Assembly: GCA_964537875.1 (NCBI GenBank) | Contig: CAZIDN010000019.1 | Span: 1 to 56,682 of the forward strand | DNA from: JAPKZH01 sp964537875 | GTDB lineage: Bacteria; Acidobacteriota; Aminicenantia; Aminicenantales; UBA4085 | Length of the DNA: 56,682 bases | Direction: 5' to 3' | Shown here: positions 34,697-42,719 of the stretch, piece after piece | How positions within the stretch are numbered: position 1 is the stretch's first letter | How the letters are laid out: each line of letters starts with the position of its first letter | Notes under the pieces: generated by a model | Told to the model about the DNA's origin: nothing | The model's input: the letters and a program-made list of their open reading frames with translations, nothing else | The model's database searches: none | Position numbers and translations under genes: made by a program

Positions 34697-34741
34697 GTTT
34701 TCTTCTCCCTGTCGGGCGAGGCGCTTCGCTCGCGATGACAT

Positions 34742-36733
34742 CTATGGAAATATCGTTTTTCCGATCAAATTCTTCGGCTTTTCGATGCCGAAGACGTCGA
34801 GGATCGTCGCCGTGAGATCATAGAGGACGGGAGCTTCGGCCAGGATCGGGCGGTTGGCGGCCACGATCCCGGAGAGGATCTCCGCCGCGCCCATGTGGTC
34901 GCCGCTCCATTTTCCCCTGTTGTCCTCGAGCACATTCTTTTCGATTTTGCCAAGCGGTGACCCGAAGGAAATGCGATAGCCGCGGTTGAATCCAAGGATG
35001 ATATCGGGCGCTTCTCCGCCAAATGGGCCGGAATAGACATCCTTGGAGACATAGGCCTTCCATAAAACTTTCTCACCCGTCTTAGGATCGACGAATTCTT
35101 CGAGCTTGCGGGCGATTTCCCGGACCAGATTCTCCTTTTCGGCTCCGTCTCCGACGATGCCTTCGGCCTCACGGCCTCTCTGGTTGATATACAAGCCGTT
35201 CAGGCCTACCCCGAAAGCCTTCGTCCTCGACCAGTCCGTGTCGGGAAAAAGATTTCCAGTTTCCTGTTTGAACGGATTGGTCAGGACGTGATAGCCGTTT
35301 TCCTTGAGCCATGCGTTCAAGCTGAAACTGCGGCTGAAGGGATTGAACCCATGGTCGGACATGACGATGAGAACGGTCTCCCTGTCGATCTTGTCCATGG
35401 CCTTGGCCAAGATCTGATCGGCTTCCCTGTAGGTGTTTTCGATGACCTTCCCGTATTTGGAGGCCAGCCCCGGATCATAGGCGGGATGCTTCTCATCGAG
35501 CAGCCGCCAGAACATGTGCTGGCGCTGGTCCGTGCTCGAAATGTAGTAAAAGAGAACCCCGGAATCAAACCGCTCCAGCTCGTAGTCCAGCATGGCCTTG
35601 CTTTCCTCGAGGACGAAATCATCCTGTTCTAGGAATTCTTCTTCGTCCAGGATGTCGTTATCGAGGGCGCTGGTATCGGCCGGAAGCCCCTTGGTGAAAA
35701 ACGGGCCGAATCTTTTTTCGAGCTGGGCGGCATAGGATGACGGGGTGGAAAGGGGAAGGGCGGGATCGGCCGGGTCGATGTTGATCGAGGAAACATAGAG
35801 CTTGAAGTGGGGCCGGACTTCCTTGAGGTAAAACATGCAGATCCCGCTCACGCTTTGGGTTGGAATCAGGGAAAAGCGAACCCTCTTCCAGCCGCTCCAT
35901 TCTTTTTCTCTCAGGATGAATTCCTGGTCCTGGATGACGACTTTGGCCACCGGATTTTTCGGGTCGAGGAAAACCTTGAACTCGATTACGGCTTCCGGCC
36001 GGTCTTTCTTAAAGGTGTTGACCGGACCCGGGAGCTTGGCATCCACCCGGTTTCCGATGACATAAACGGGATGGACGGACCCTCCGCCGATATCCTCTTT
36101 GATCTCTTTGGGCTCGGTTGTATAATACCTGAAAGAGTTGTAATTGCCCAGGAGATCCGGCGTGCCCAGTCCGGAAAATGTTTTTTGCCTGGAGGGAACA
36201 GGAGGGTAGTTGGAGGGCATTTTTAAAATCGTCGCCGGGATATCGTGCTCCTCCAAGATCTGCCAGAAAGCCTTACCCTTGCGGAGGTTCCGGACCACTC
36301 CGCCCTTAATGGGAAGAATCCAGTTGCCGACGCGGATCGTCTTTTTCGCTTCTTCGGTTAAGGCTGCCGAAAAAACCGGCCAATAGTTTTTGGGATCGCG
36401 GTGGATAAAATCGAAAATGCCGTGGCCGCCCGGGTTCGTGCCGGCGATGAAATTGGACCAGGCGACTGGGCTCTGGGGCGGGATGCTCGTGCCGAGCCTG
36501 CGGAATCCTCCTTGTCCGATGAGACGCTTGAAGGCGGGCAGCTTGCCTTCGCTCATCCAGACGTTCGTGAGATGCGGGTCCATCCCGTCAAACCCGAGTA
36601 TCAGGACTTTCTTGTTGGTGGCCGTTTTGCCAAAGGTTCGAGTCACAAGATTCGAGCGCGATTCCAAGGCCAGCAGGGAGGCGGCCCCCAGGCTATATTT
36701 TAGGAAATCCCGGCGATGGATCGGCTCGCTCAT
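34742..36733 (-). CDS. Tat-exported alkaline-phosphatase-superfamily phosphodiesterase (1 of 3)
   Basis: 663 residues. The N-terminus has a twin-arginine export motif, RRDFLKYSLGAASLLALES, so the enzyme is exported folded with its metals. Superfamily motifs: metal aspartate in LGFDGMDPH, nucleophile region PPQSPVAWSNF with GGHGIFDF (the serine aligns with the catalytic threonine of type I phosphodiesterases), STDQRQHMFWR, MSDHGF and SGDHMG. An inserted beta domain lies near 200-300. Likely cleaves a phosphodiester or phosphonate in the periplasm; substrate unknown. The start overlaps the stop of the upstream paralogue by four bases (ATGA), so the two are translationally coupled. Confidence 0.85.
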   Translation of the reverse strand: MSEPIHRRDFLKYSLGAASLLALESRSNLVTRTFGKTATNKKVLILGFDGMDPHLTNVWMSEGKLPAFKRLIGQGGFRRLGTSIPPQSPVAWSNFIAGTNPGGHGIFDFIHRDPKNYWPVFSAALTEEAKKTIRVGNWILPIKGGVVRNLRKGKAFWQILEEHDIPATILKMPSNYPPVPSRQKTFSGLGTPDLLGNYNSFRYYTTEPKEIKEDIGGGSVHPVYVIGNRVDAKLPGPVNTFKKDRPEAVIEFKVFLDPKNPVAKVVIQDQEFILREKEWSGWKRVRFSLIPTQSVSGICMFYLKEVRPHFKLYVSSINIDPADPALPLSTPSSYAAQLEKRFGPFFTKGLPADTSALDNDILDEEEFLEQDDFVLEESKAMLDYELERFDSGVLFYYISSTDQRQHMFWRLLDEKHPAYDPGLASKYGKVIENTYREADQILAKAMDKIDRETVLIVMSDHGFNPFSRSFSLNAWLKENGYHVLTNPFKQETGNLFPDTDWSRTKAFGVGLNGLYINQRGREAEGIVGDGAEKENLVREIARKLEEFVDPKTGEKVLWKAYVSKDVYSGPFGGEAPDIILGFNRGYRISFGSPLGKIEKNVLEDNRGKWSGDHMGAAEILSGIVAANRPILAEAPVLYDLTATILDVFGIEKPKNLIGKTIFP

Positions 36734-38865
36734 GATTTCTTCTCCTTGGCCGCGGGCGCGATTCCAGGCTTGGTCAGCAAAGACCGGCCGTCCATGTGGG
36801 CCGGCGGCTCCAGCCCGAAGAGCTCGAGCACCGTCGGCGCGATGTCCATGATCGAAGGATTTTTGGCATCGATTTTCCGGCTGCAGAAAAGCACCCCCGG
36901 CACCCAGGCCGGGTCGATGCAGTGGTCGCCGCTCCAGGCCTTGGTGTTGTCCTCGAAGACGGCGGGCGTGATTTTTCCGGTCACGCCTTCCCAGGAAGCC
37001 CGGTAGCCGGCATTGTATCCGATGATCAAGTCCGGCGCGTTTTCTTTATAAGGTCCATGATAGATTTCGTCCCGGTCATAGACCCGACTGACGGCCACCA
37101 CTCCCTTTTCCTCGTCCTTCAGTCCGGTGAGTTTTTTCAGGAGTTCGGCTTTCAGCGCTCTTGTCTCGTCGCCGGCTCCGACCAGGCCCTTGGCCTCGCG
37201 GCCCTTCTCGTTGACATAGAGCCCGCCCAACCCCAGGGCGTAGGCCTTCGTCCTTTCCCAGTCCACATCCCTGAACCACTCCTCGCTTTCGGCCTTGCCG
37301 TTTTTCAGGAACAGATAGCCGGTTTTATGGAGCCAGGAATTGAGGTTGACGCCGCGTTTGAACGACTTGAAGCCGTGGTCGGACATGATGAAAAGCGCGC
37401 TCTTCCCACTCATTTTTTTCCGGAAGCGGCCGACCATCTCGTCCATGTTCCGGAAGAGCTCTTCAATGACCTTATCGCTCATCAGGGCCCGGCCGCTTTT
37501 AAGCGCCGGGTGGTCCTTGTCCAGGTATCTCCAGAACATATGGGAAATGCTGTCGGTCGTCTCGAACACGCAGATGACCAGGCCCTTCTTGGTCTTGGCC
37601 AGGGCATTTTCGACCATGGCTTCCCATTCGCGGTGGTTCGAGTAGGTCAGCTCCAGAAAAGCCTGCTCGCTCAGCGCACCTTCATTGAGCGCCCAGGTGT
37701 CGTTGGCTTCCCCGAGGGTGATAAAGCTCCCCAGGAGCTTGGACAGATAGACCGAATAGATGAACGGATGGGAAATGGGCAGGGCGGGCTTTTCCGGGTC
37801 GATATTGAGCGGCGTGAGATACATCTCGAATTGCGGCCGAACCTGGGAGACATAAAAACGGCAGATGGCCTTGATTTTCATGCCCAGGCCGGGGCGAAAT
37901 GTCAGGCGAGTCCAGGGCGAAAATGTTTCTTTTTTCAGCATGATTTTCTGCCCCGAGACTTCGATCCGGGCTTGTTCTTTTTCGGGCTCGATCGAAATCC
38001 TCATCGGCAGCCGGATTTCTTCCGCTTTTTTGAGAAGCGAGTTGTCCGGCCCCGAGATGTATGTCTCGACCCTGTTCCCTTTCACCTCGACGGGAATGGC
38101 GATCCCGCCCTCGCGCTTTTTGATCTTATCCGGGTCCGAAGTGTAAAAGGAGAATGTTCCCTGGCTTCCTTTGAGGTCGGGCGCGCACATCCCGGACAGC
38201 AGATGCCCCTTGAATTTTTCAGGCGGAAATGTGATCGGCACCCTCAGGACGGTGCTGAAAATTCCATGGTCGCCCAGGATCTTCCAAAACGGAACACTTT
38301 TCCGCAGGCTCCTGATTTCCGGCTTGGAAAGCGGGACGTTGTATTTTCCGAGAGAAAAGACTCTTTTGGACTTTCTGATCCGAGCTGAGGAGAGGTCGGG
38401 AAGATAGGTCTTCGGGTCGCGGCTGAGAAAGTCGAAGATATTATGCTTGGACGGTTCGGAGCCGGTCATGAACGAAGACCAGGCGACGGGAGAGATAGCC
38501 GGGGTCGTCGTTTGGAGACGGGCATAGGCCCCTTCCTGTTTGAGCTTCGAAAGATGGGGCAATTTGCCATCGGCCATGTATTTTTCGGCGAGCTCCGGGG
38601 AGAGCCCGTCGAGCCCGATGATGACCACCTGCTCGACCTGGCTTTTCTTGTACGCTTTTTTCCCTCTGATAAGGCGAAAAAAGAAGCGGAAGGGCCAGGC
38701 TAAGAAAGAAAAAATGGCCAGAAAGAAGGTCAGGAAGAAGACGAGAAACGAGGAAAGAAAAGCGAATCCGGCTCCCGGGCCGATATAGGCGGCGAGAGGA
38801 AGGCCTGATAAGAAGAAGAAAAGAATAACCGCTCCGATTTTTACCAGGCGATTTTTCTTGCCCAT
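36730..38865 (-). CDS. Membrane-anchored alkaline-phosphatase-superfamily phosphodiesterase (2 of 3)
   Basis: 711 residues from the ATG at 38865; the frame extends 180 bases further but through palindromic repeat sequence. The first 65 residues hold hydrophobic segments with AYIGPGAG, so the catalytic domain is tethered to the membrane. Superfamily motifs: IGLDGLSPE, SPVAWSSFMTGSEPSKHNIFDF, TTDSISHMFWR, MSDHGF and SGDHCIDP. It is closely related in layout to the adjacent Tat-exported paralogue, including the inserted beta domain, which suggests tandem duplication followed by change of the targeting signal. Substrate unknown. Confidence 0.85.
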   Translation of the reverse strand: MGKKNRLVKIGAVILFFFLSGLPLAAYIGPGAGFAFLSSFLVFFLTFFLAIFSFLAWPFRFFFRLIRGKKAYKKSQVEQVVIIGLDGLSPELAEKYMADGKLPHLSKLKQEGAYARLQTTTPAISPVAWSSFMTGSEPSKHNIFDFLSRDPKTYLPDLSSARIRKSKRVFSLGKYNVPLSKPEIRSLRKSVPFWKILGDHGIFSTVLRVPITFPPEKFKGHLLSGMCAPDLKGSQGTFSFYTSDPDKIKKREGGIAIPVEVKGNRVETYISGPDNSLLKKAEEIRLPMRISIEPEKEQARIEVSGQKIMLKKETFSPWTRLTFRPGLGMKIKAICRFYVSQVRPQFEMYLTPLNIDPEKPALPISHPFIYSVYLSKLLGSFITLGEANDTWALNEGALSEQAFLELTYSNHREWEAMVENALAKTKKGLVICVFETTDSISHMFWRYLDKDHPALKSGRALMSDKVIEELFRNMDEMVGRFRKKMSGKSALFIMSDHGFKSFKRGVNLNSWLHKTGYLFLKNGKAESEEWFRDVDWERTKAYALGLGGLYVNEKGREAKGLVGAGDETRALKAELLKKLTGLKDEEKGVVAVSRVYDRDEIYHGPYKENAPDLIIGYNAGYRASWEGVTGKITPAVFEDNTKAWSGDHCIDPAWVPGVLFCSRKIDAKNPSIMDIAPTVLELFGLEPPAHMDGRSLLTKPGIAPAAKEKKS

Positions 38866-38904
38866 GCGAACCGCGGAATGGAGGCCGGCAGATCTAACCC
38901 TTTG

Positions 38905-39039
38905 GATCATTCCGGGCCAGGCGCAGAATTTTCTCTTGCCGCGCGGAAGGCACGAGATTGCCACGGCCCAAGGGGCCTGGCAACGACTGCGTCGGATGGC
39001 CATAGCCCAAAGCGCCCGGGAACGATATCTTGAATGATC
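38905..39039. repeat. Nested palindromic region between phosphodiesterase genes
   Basis: Outer arms GATCATTC (38905-38912) and GAATGATC (39032-39039) are complementary, with CCGGGC (38912-38917) and GCCCGG (39014-39019) also able to pair. A family E copy sits inside. It fills most of the 176-base gap between phosphodiesterases 3 and 2. Confidence 0.45.
38954..38987. repeat. 34-base palindromic repeat, family E copy 3
   Basis: GAGATTGCC, 16 bases (here itself a hairpin, GGCCC-AAG-GGGCC), GGCAACGAC. Same 9+16+9 layout as copies 1 and 2. Confidence 0.6.
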
Positions 39040-39041
39040 GG

Positions 39042-40340
39042 TCATAAAAAGCGATCCAAAATGATCTGGGAAAGATCCGATATCGAGAGGTCCTGTCCGA
39101 AATCGTTTTTGGCCAGGAAAAAGGCATCATCCCAGGTGTGCATGCCCTGGAGCCCGGGCGTGCGCCCGAAGATCTCTTTTTTCTTGACCGAGCCTTTCAA
39201 GTCAAAACCCGGCTCAGAAAGGACGATCAGGTCCGGACCTTGAGAAACAAGCGGGCCGGAATAGATGTCTTTGGCAAGGAAGACTTTCCGGATGATTTTT
39301 TTCCCCTCATACTCCAGCTTTTCCAGCTTCCGGACGATCTCCTCTTTGAGGGATTTCTGCTCCCCGGCGCGGACCGAGCCGTTGGGAAACTTATCTTTAT
39401 AATTTAAATAGATGCGGCTGGGATCCAGGGCGAAGGCGATGGACTTGGCGGATATGTCTTCCAAGCCCTTTGGCGAGGAATTGGCGAACTTGAGGTATTT
39501 TTCTTTCTCGAGCCAGGCGTTGAGATAAACTTCCTGTCGGATGCCCGTGAAGCCATGGTCGGAAAGGAAGAAGATATTTTCCTCGTCGCCCGCCGTTTTG
39601 CGGAAGGAGGAATATATTTTATTGACGAGCCGGTCGATCTGGCGGTAATAATCGAGAAAATTCTGGTGGTGAGGGTGGTTCGGGTCCTCATAGGCGTTCC
39701 AGAGAAAGTGGTGGAGCCTGTCGGTCCCCGTGATGACGAACTCAAAATAGTCCCATTCCTCCTCCCAAAAATGGTTCAGGGCCTTCTGACGGCCCATGAG
39801 CGTTTTGATCAGTTCCTGCCAGAGAAAGCCGTGGTTCTCCCGGGCTTTGAGCGTGTCGATATCGATCTGGTAGCCCATCTGTTCCAGGTCGACCTTATAT
39901 GAAGGCGGATAGACGGCCTTGGCCAGCTCGATAGCCACGAACCCGGAGATGAGCACCCCGTTGATTTTCCGGGCCGGGTAAGTGGACGGCTGGTTGATGA
40001 TGATGCATTTTTTGCCTTTTTCGCTTAGGCCGTCCCAAAAAGTCGGCACCTGGACATTTAAAAAATTCGGAAAGCGAAGGTCATAGGAGCGGGGTTTTAG
40101 GTCGGTAAACCCGAAAATGCCGTGCGTTCCCGGATTGGTGCCGGTCATGAAGTTGGTCCAGCTGACGGCAGAGATCTCGGGAAGGCTGGCCTTCATTTTA
40201 TGGAGATGACCGGAATCGATGATCCTTCCCAGAGCCGACATGATCCCCTTCTTGGCCAGGTCGATGAGAAGGCCGTAGGGAACGCCGTCCAGACCGATAA
40301 CGCAAACGCGGTTTTCATTTTTTTTCTTGAAGATAGACAT
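39042..40340 (-). CDS. Alkaline-phosphatase-superfamily phosphodiesterase (3 of 3)
   Basis: 432 residues from the ATG at 40340; sequence before it belongs to a palindromic repeat. No signal peptide or membrane helix is visible (MSIFKKKNENRVCVIGLDG), so this paralogue is probably cytoplasmic, unlike the other two. Motifs: IGLDGVPYG, ISAVSWTNFMTGTNPGTHGIFGF, GTDRLHHFLWN, LSDHGF, and a late histidine in GMHTWDD. It lacks the inserted beta domain of its neighbours, which explains the shorter length. A weak ribosome-binding site (AGG) precedes the ATG. Substrate unknown. Confidence 0.83.
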   Translation of the reverse strand: MSIFKKKNENRVCVIGLDGVPYGLLIDLAKKGIMSALGRIIDSGHLHKMKASLPEISAVSWTNFMTGTNPGTHGIFGFTDLKPRSYDLRFPNFLNVQVPTFWDGLSEKGKKCIIINQPSTYPARKINGVLISGFVAIELAKAVYPPSYKVDLEQMGYQIDIDTLKARENHGFLWQELIKTLMGRQKALNHFWEEEWDYFEFVITGTDRLHHFLWNAYEDPNHPHHQNFLDYYRQIDRLVNKIYSSFRKTAGDEENIFFLSDHGFTGIRQEVYLNAWLEKEKYLKFANSSPKGLEDISAKSIAFALDPSRIYLNYKDKFPNGSVRAGEQKSLKEEIVRKLEKLEYEGKKIIRKVFLAKDIYSGPLVSQGPDLIVLSEPGFDLKGSVKKKEIFGRTPGLQGMHTWDDAFFLAKNDFGQDLSISDLSQIILDRFL

Positions 40341-40391
40341 AAACTTGCCTATTATAGCACCAAAAGCCGGGTTGTCAATTAAGGGGATAAC

Positions 40392-40416
40392 GGGGACACA
40401 CACAGTGTGTGTCCCC
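40392..40416. repeat. Perfect 25-base palindrome, family C
   Basis: GGGGACACACAC, one central A, GTGTGTGTCCCC. It is a perfect inverted repeat between the phosphodiesterase start (40340) and the stop of the disulfide oxidoreductase gene (40431). The GACACAC core resembles the family B repeat at 15519-15607. Confidence 0.75.
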
Positions 40417-40430
40417 ACTTCGAGACGGGA

Positions 40431-41120
40431 CTACTTGGCCGGGCTGACGGCTTTGAGCACCTGGGCGAGAAATTCCTCTTCCGGGACGGCCCCTTCGAAA
40501 GAGATGGTCTCGTTGACGACGGTTTTAGGGACTCCGTACACGTTGAATCGATTGGCCAGGCGGGGAAATTCCGTCGACTCCACCATGTCGGCCTTAACCA
40601 AAGGGGATTCCAGGGCAAACTGATGTCCCAGACGGACGGCCGTGGTGCAGTAGGGGCAGGTCGGCGTGACAAAGACCTGGATGTGGATGTCTTTATCGAC
40701 GGACTTGAGGGCATCTTTGGTTTGAGCGGAAAGCTCGGTTCTTCGCTTTGAGACATCCGCGATGGCTTCGACAAGGCTCGTGTATTCGTATCCGGAAGGA
40801 ATCCCATAGAAGCGTATCCCGTAGTCTTGATCGCTCATGATCACGGTCGCGGGGATCTTGTCGATCTTGTATTCGGCGGCTTTTTCTTTATCCGCCGTAT
40901 AGTCATAGACCAGGAGTTCGATTTTATCGGAAAGAGCTTTGACCTCTTCCAAAAGCTGCTTAGTTTCTTTGCAGAAGAAACAGTCCTGTCCTTTGAGCGA
41001 GTCGGGGAGGACGAGCCGGCTCGGTTCCTGGGTGAAATGGAGGATGGTGACTTTGTTTTCGAGCTCGCCGTCGAATTTTTTCTTGGTGGCCTCGCGGACT
41101 TCTTGGCTGAGGATTTCCAT
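40431..41120 (-). CDS. Two-domain protein disulfide oxidoreductase (PDO-like)
   Basis: 229 residues made of two thioredoxin folds in tandem. The first (about 20-125) has the active site C47-F-F-C50 and the cis-proline KIDKIPATV; the second (about 140-225) has C155-P-Y-C158 and YGVPKTVV. This matches the PDO family known mainly from thermophiles, where it makes or reshuffles disulfides in the cytoplasm together with a thioredoxin reductase-like partner. No signal peptide is seen. GAAGGAG precedes the ATG, and a TATAAT box lies 27 bases upstream of it. Confidence 0.9.
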   Translation of the reverse strand: MEILSQEVREATKKKFDGELENKVTILHFTQEPSRLVLPDSLKGQDCFFCKETKQLLEEVKALSDKIELLVYDYTADKEKAAEYKIDKIPATVIMSDQDYGIRFYGIPSGYEYTSLVEAIADVSKRRTELSAQTKDALKSVDKDIHIQVFVTPTCPYCTTAVRLGHQFALESPLVKADMVESTEFPRLANRFNVYGVPKTVVNETISFEGAVPEEEFLAQVLKAVSPAK

Positions 41121-41146
41121 GATATTTCTCCTTCCCGGCGAAGAGG

Positions 41147-41152
41147 ATTATA
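41147..41152 (-). promoter_or_regulatory. -10 box for the disulfide oxidoreductase gene
   Basis: TATAAT on the minus strand, preceded at 17 bases by TTTAAA as a weak -35. It lies 26 bases upstream of the ATG at 41120. Confidence 0.5.
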
Positions 41153-41164
41153 CCCCGGTTCAAA

Positions 41165-41193
41165 TTGACTTTAAAGCGTGTCGTTGATAAAGT
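41165..41193 (+). promoter_or_regulatory. Sigma-70-type promoter for the class III aminotransferase gene
   Basis: TTGACT (41165-41170), 17-base spacer, TAAAGT (41188-41193). The two divergent promoters overlap in this 98-base spacer. Confidence 0.5.
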
Positions 41194-41218
41194 GATAGCC
41201 CTGAGAAACCGCCCGGCT

Positions 41219-42619
41219 ATGTTAAAAATCGACAAGCTTCTGGAGTTCCTGGAAGCTCAATACCGGAAAAAAACAAAGAAAAGCCTGCAGATTTATCGGC
41301 GGGCCCAGCGGGTGATGGTCCAGGGCGGGAGCCATTCCCTGCGCCTCTTTTCGCCCTATCCCTTCATCATCACCAGGGCCAAGGGGCCCATGGTCTATGA
41401 TTTCGACCGGAACGCCTATATCGATTACTGGCAGGGCCACTATGCGAATATCCTGGGCCATAATCCCAAAATCCTGACGGATGAATTCAAAAAATTCAGC
41501 CTGGAAGACGGATCTTTACACACGGGGTTCGAAGGGGAGAGCCAGATCAAGCTGGCCGAGCTCCTGCTCAAACAGCTCGGTCATAAGGATTACAGGATCC
41601 GGTTCACGACTTCAGGCACCCTGGCCACCATGTATGCCGTCATGCTGTCCCAAGCCTACACGGGACGCGATGGCGTTCTCAAGATCGGCGGCGGCTGGCA
41701 TGGGGCGTCGCCCTATCTGCTCAAAGGCGTCAAATATTATCCCCAAGCCGGCTTCGAGCAGGCCGAATCGGCCGGAGTTCCCAAAGAGATCCTGCGAAAG
41801 ATCTTCACGACCCGTTTCAATGACGGGGACGACCTGGAAAAAGTTTTGTGGAGAAAGGGCAGCGAGATCGCCTGCTTGATCGTCGAGCCGTTTTTGGGCG
41901 TTGGCGGATTCCTGGCCGCTTCGCAAGAATATCTGGACCTGGCCAGGGCCTTGACGGAAAAATACGGCATCGTCCTCATCTTTGACGAGATCATCTCAGG
42001 ATTCCGCTTTTGTCCCTCCGGGGTTCAGAAACTCTATGGGATCGAGCCCGACCTTTCGACGTTCGGAAAGCTGATCGGCGGCGGCCATGCCGTCTCCGCG
42101 GTGGCCGGCAAATCCGAGATTCTCGAGAAGTGCCTGCCCCAAGGCCCGGCCAAGCTGCGGGTGCTTTTTGAAGGGGGGACCTTTTCTTCCCATACCCAAT
42201 ATATGAGGGCCGGCTATGTCATGCTGAAATCGCTTGCCGACCAGGCCGCTCGGATCTATCCAAAAATAGCCGCGACAGGGGAAAATCTTCGGCGTCGCGT
42301 CGAAGAGGTTTTCGGCGACCGGGGAATCGAGGTCAAATGCACGGGCGACGGAAACGATGTGGTCAAAGGAAGCTCGCTCTTCATGGTGAATTTTCCGCTG
42401 AAAAGAGTCCGCTACAAGAGCGCTGAGGACGTCTGGAACCCGGCTTTATCTCATATCCGTCTGAAAGATGAAGTCCTGAAACTGGCCTTGCTCACGGAAG
42501 GCGTCCATGTCGTCCACGGCGGCGGCGCGGCGTCGGCGGCCCATGACGAGAAACACGTCGAGCAGACGATCGCGGCCTACAACGAAGCCGCCAGGCTTTT
42601 CAAGAAATATCTTTACTAG
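41219..42619 (+). CDS. Class III aminotransferase (glutamate-1-semialdehyde aminomutase-like)
   Basis: 466 residues from the ATG at 41219; an in-frame TTG at 41165 coincides with the promoter -35 and is unlikely as a start. PLP contacts: TTSGTLATMYAVMLS for the phosphate, GGWHGASPYL for ring stacking, FDEIISGFR, and the Schiff-base lysine in LSTFGKLIGGG. The overall pattern resembles glutamate-1-semialdehyde 2,1-aminomutase and related aminotransferases, but the N-terminal extension and the unusual C-terminal third argue against a housekeeping HemL. No haem genes lie nearby, and substrate is unknown. It is divergent from the disulfide oxidoreductase gene. Confidence 0.82.
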   Translation: MLKIDKLLEFLEAQYRKKTKKSLQIYRRAQRVMVQGGSHSLRLFSPYPFIITRAKGPMVYDFDRNAYIDYWQGHYANILGHNPKILTDEFKKFSLEDGSLHTGFEGESQIKLAELLLKQLGHKDYRIRFTTSGTLATMYAVMLSQAYTGRDGVLKIGGGWHGASPYLLKGVKYYPQAGFEQAESAGVPKEILRKIFTTRFNDGDDLEKVLWRKGSEIACLIVEPFLGVGGFLAASQEYLDLARALTEKYGIVLIFDEIISGFRFCPSGVQKLYGIEPDLSTFGKLIGGGHAVSAVAGKSEILEKCLPQGPAKLRVLFEGGTFSSHTQYMRAGYVMLKSLADQAARIYPKIAATGENLRRRVEEVFGDRGIEVKCTGDGNDVVKGSSLFMVNFPLKRVRYKSAEDVWNPALSHIRLKDEVLKLALLTEGVHVVHGGGAASAAHDEKHVEQTIAAYNEAARLFKKYLY

Positions 42620-42656
42620 GGGTATCCTCCATTTCAGGCGGGGAAAGATTATCTGA

Positions 42657-42719
42657 GCAACGATCCGGAAACGGCCTCACTCCCCATCCGGGTTTTCGAC
42701 GCCGTCCCCGGATCGTTGC
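42657..42719. repeat. Inverted repeat spanning two convergent gene ends, possible terminator
   Basis: GCAACGATCCGG (42657-42668) and CCGGATCGTTGC (42708-42719) are perfectly complementary, with GGGGAAAG/CTTTCCC close outside. The loop contains the stop codon of the rhamnosidase gene, and the right arm lies in its last codons. It is probably a bidirectional terminator for the converging genes. Confidence 0.5.

Noticed and set aside
36796..38388. 530-codon open frame on the plus strand
   Set aside because: Antisense to the well-supported membrane-anchored phosphodiesterase; composition (many H, D, G, R) is typical of a GC-rich shadow frame.
38866..39045. N-terminal extension of phosphodiesterase 2
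   Set aside because: It would translate the nested palindromic region and gives an arginine-rich, low-complexity sequence before the membrane anchor.
40341..40418. N-terminal extension of phosphodiesterase 3
   Set aside because: The extra codons derive from the family C palindrome and spacer; MSIFKKK at 40340 is the natural start before the first strand.
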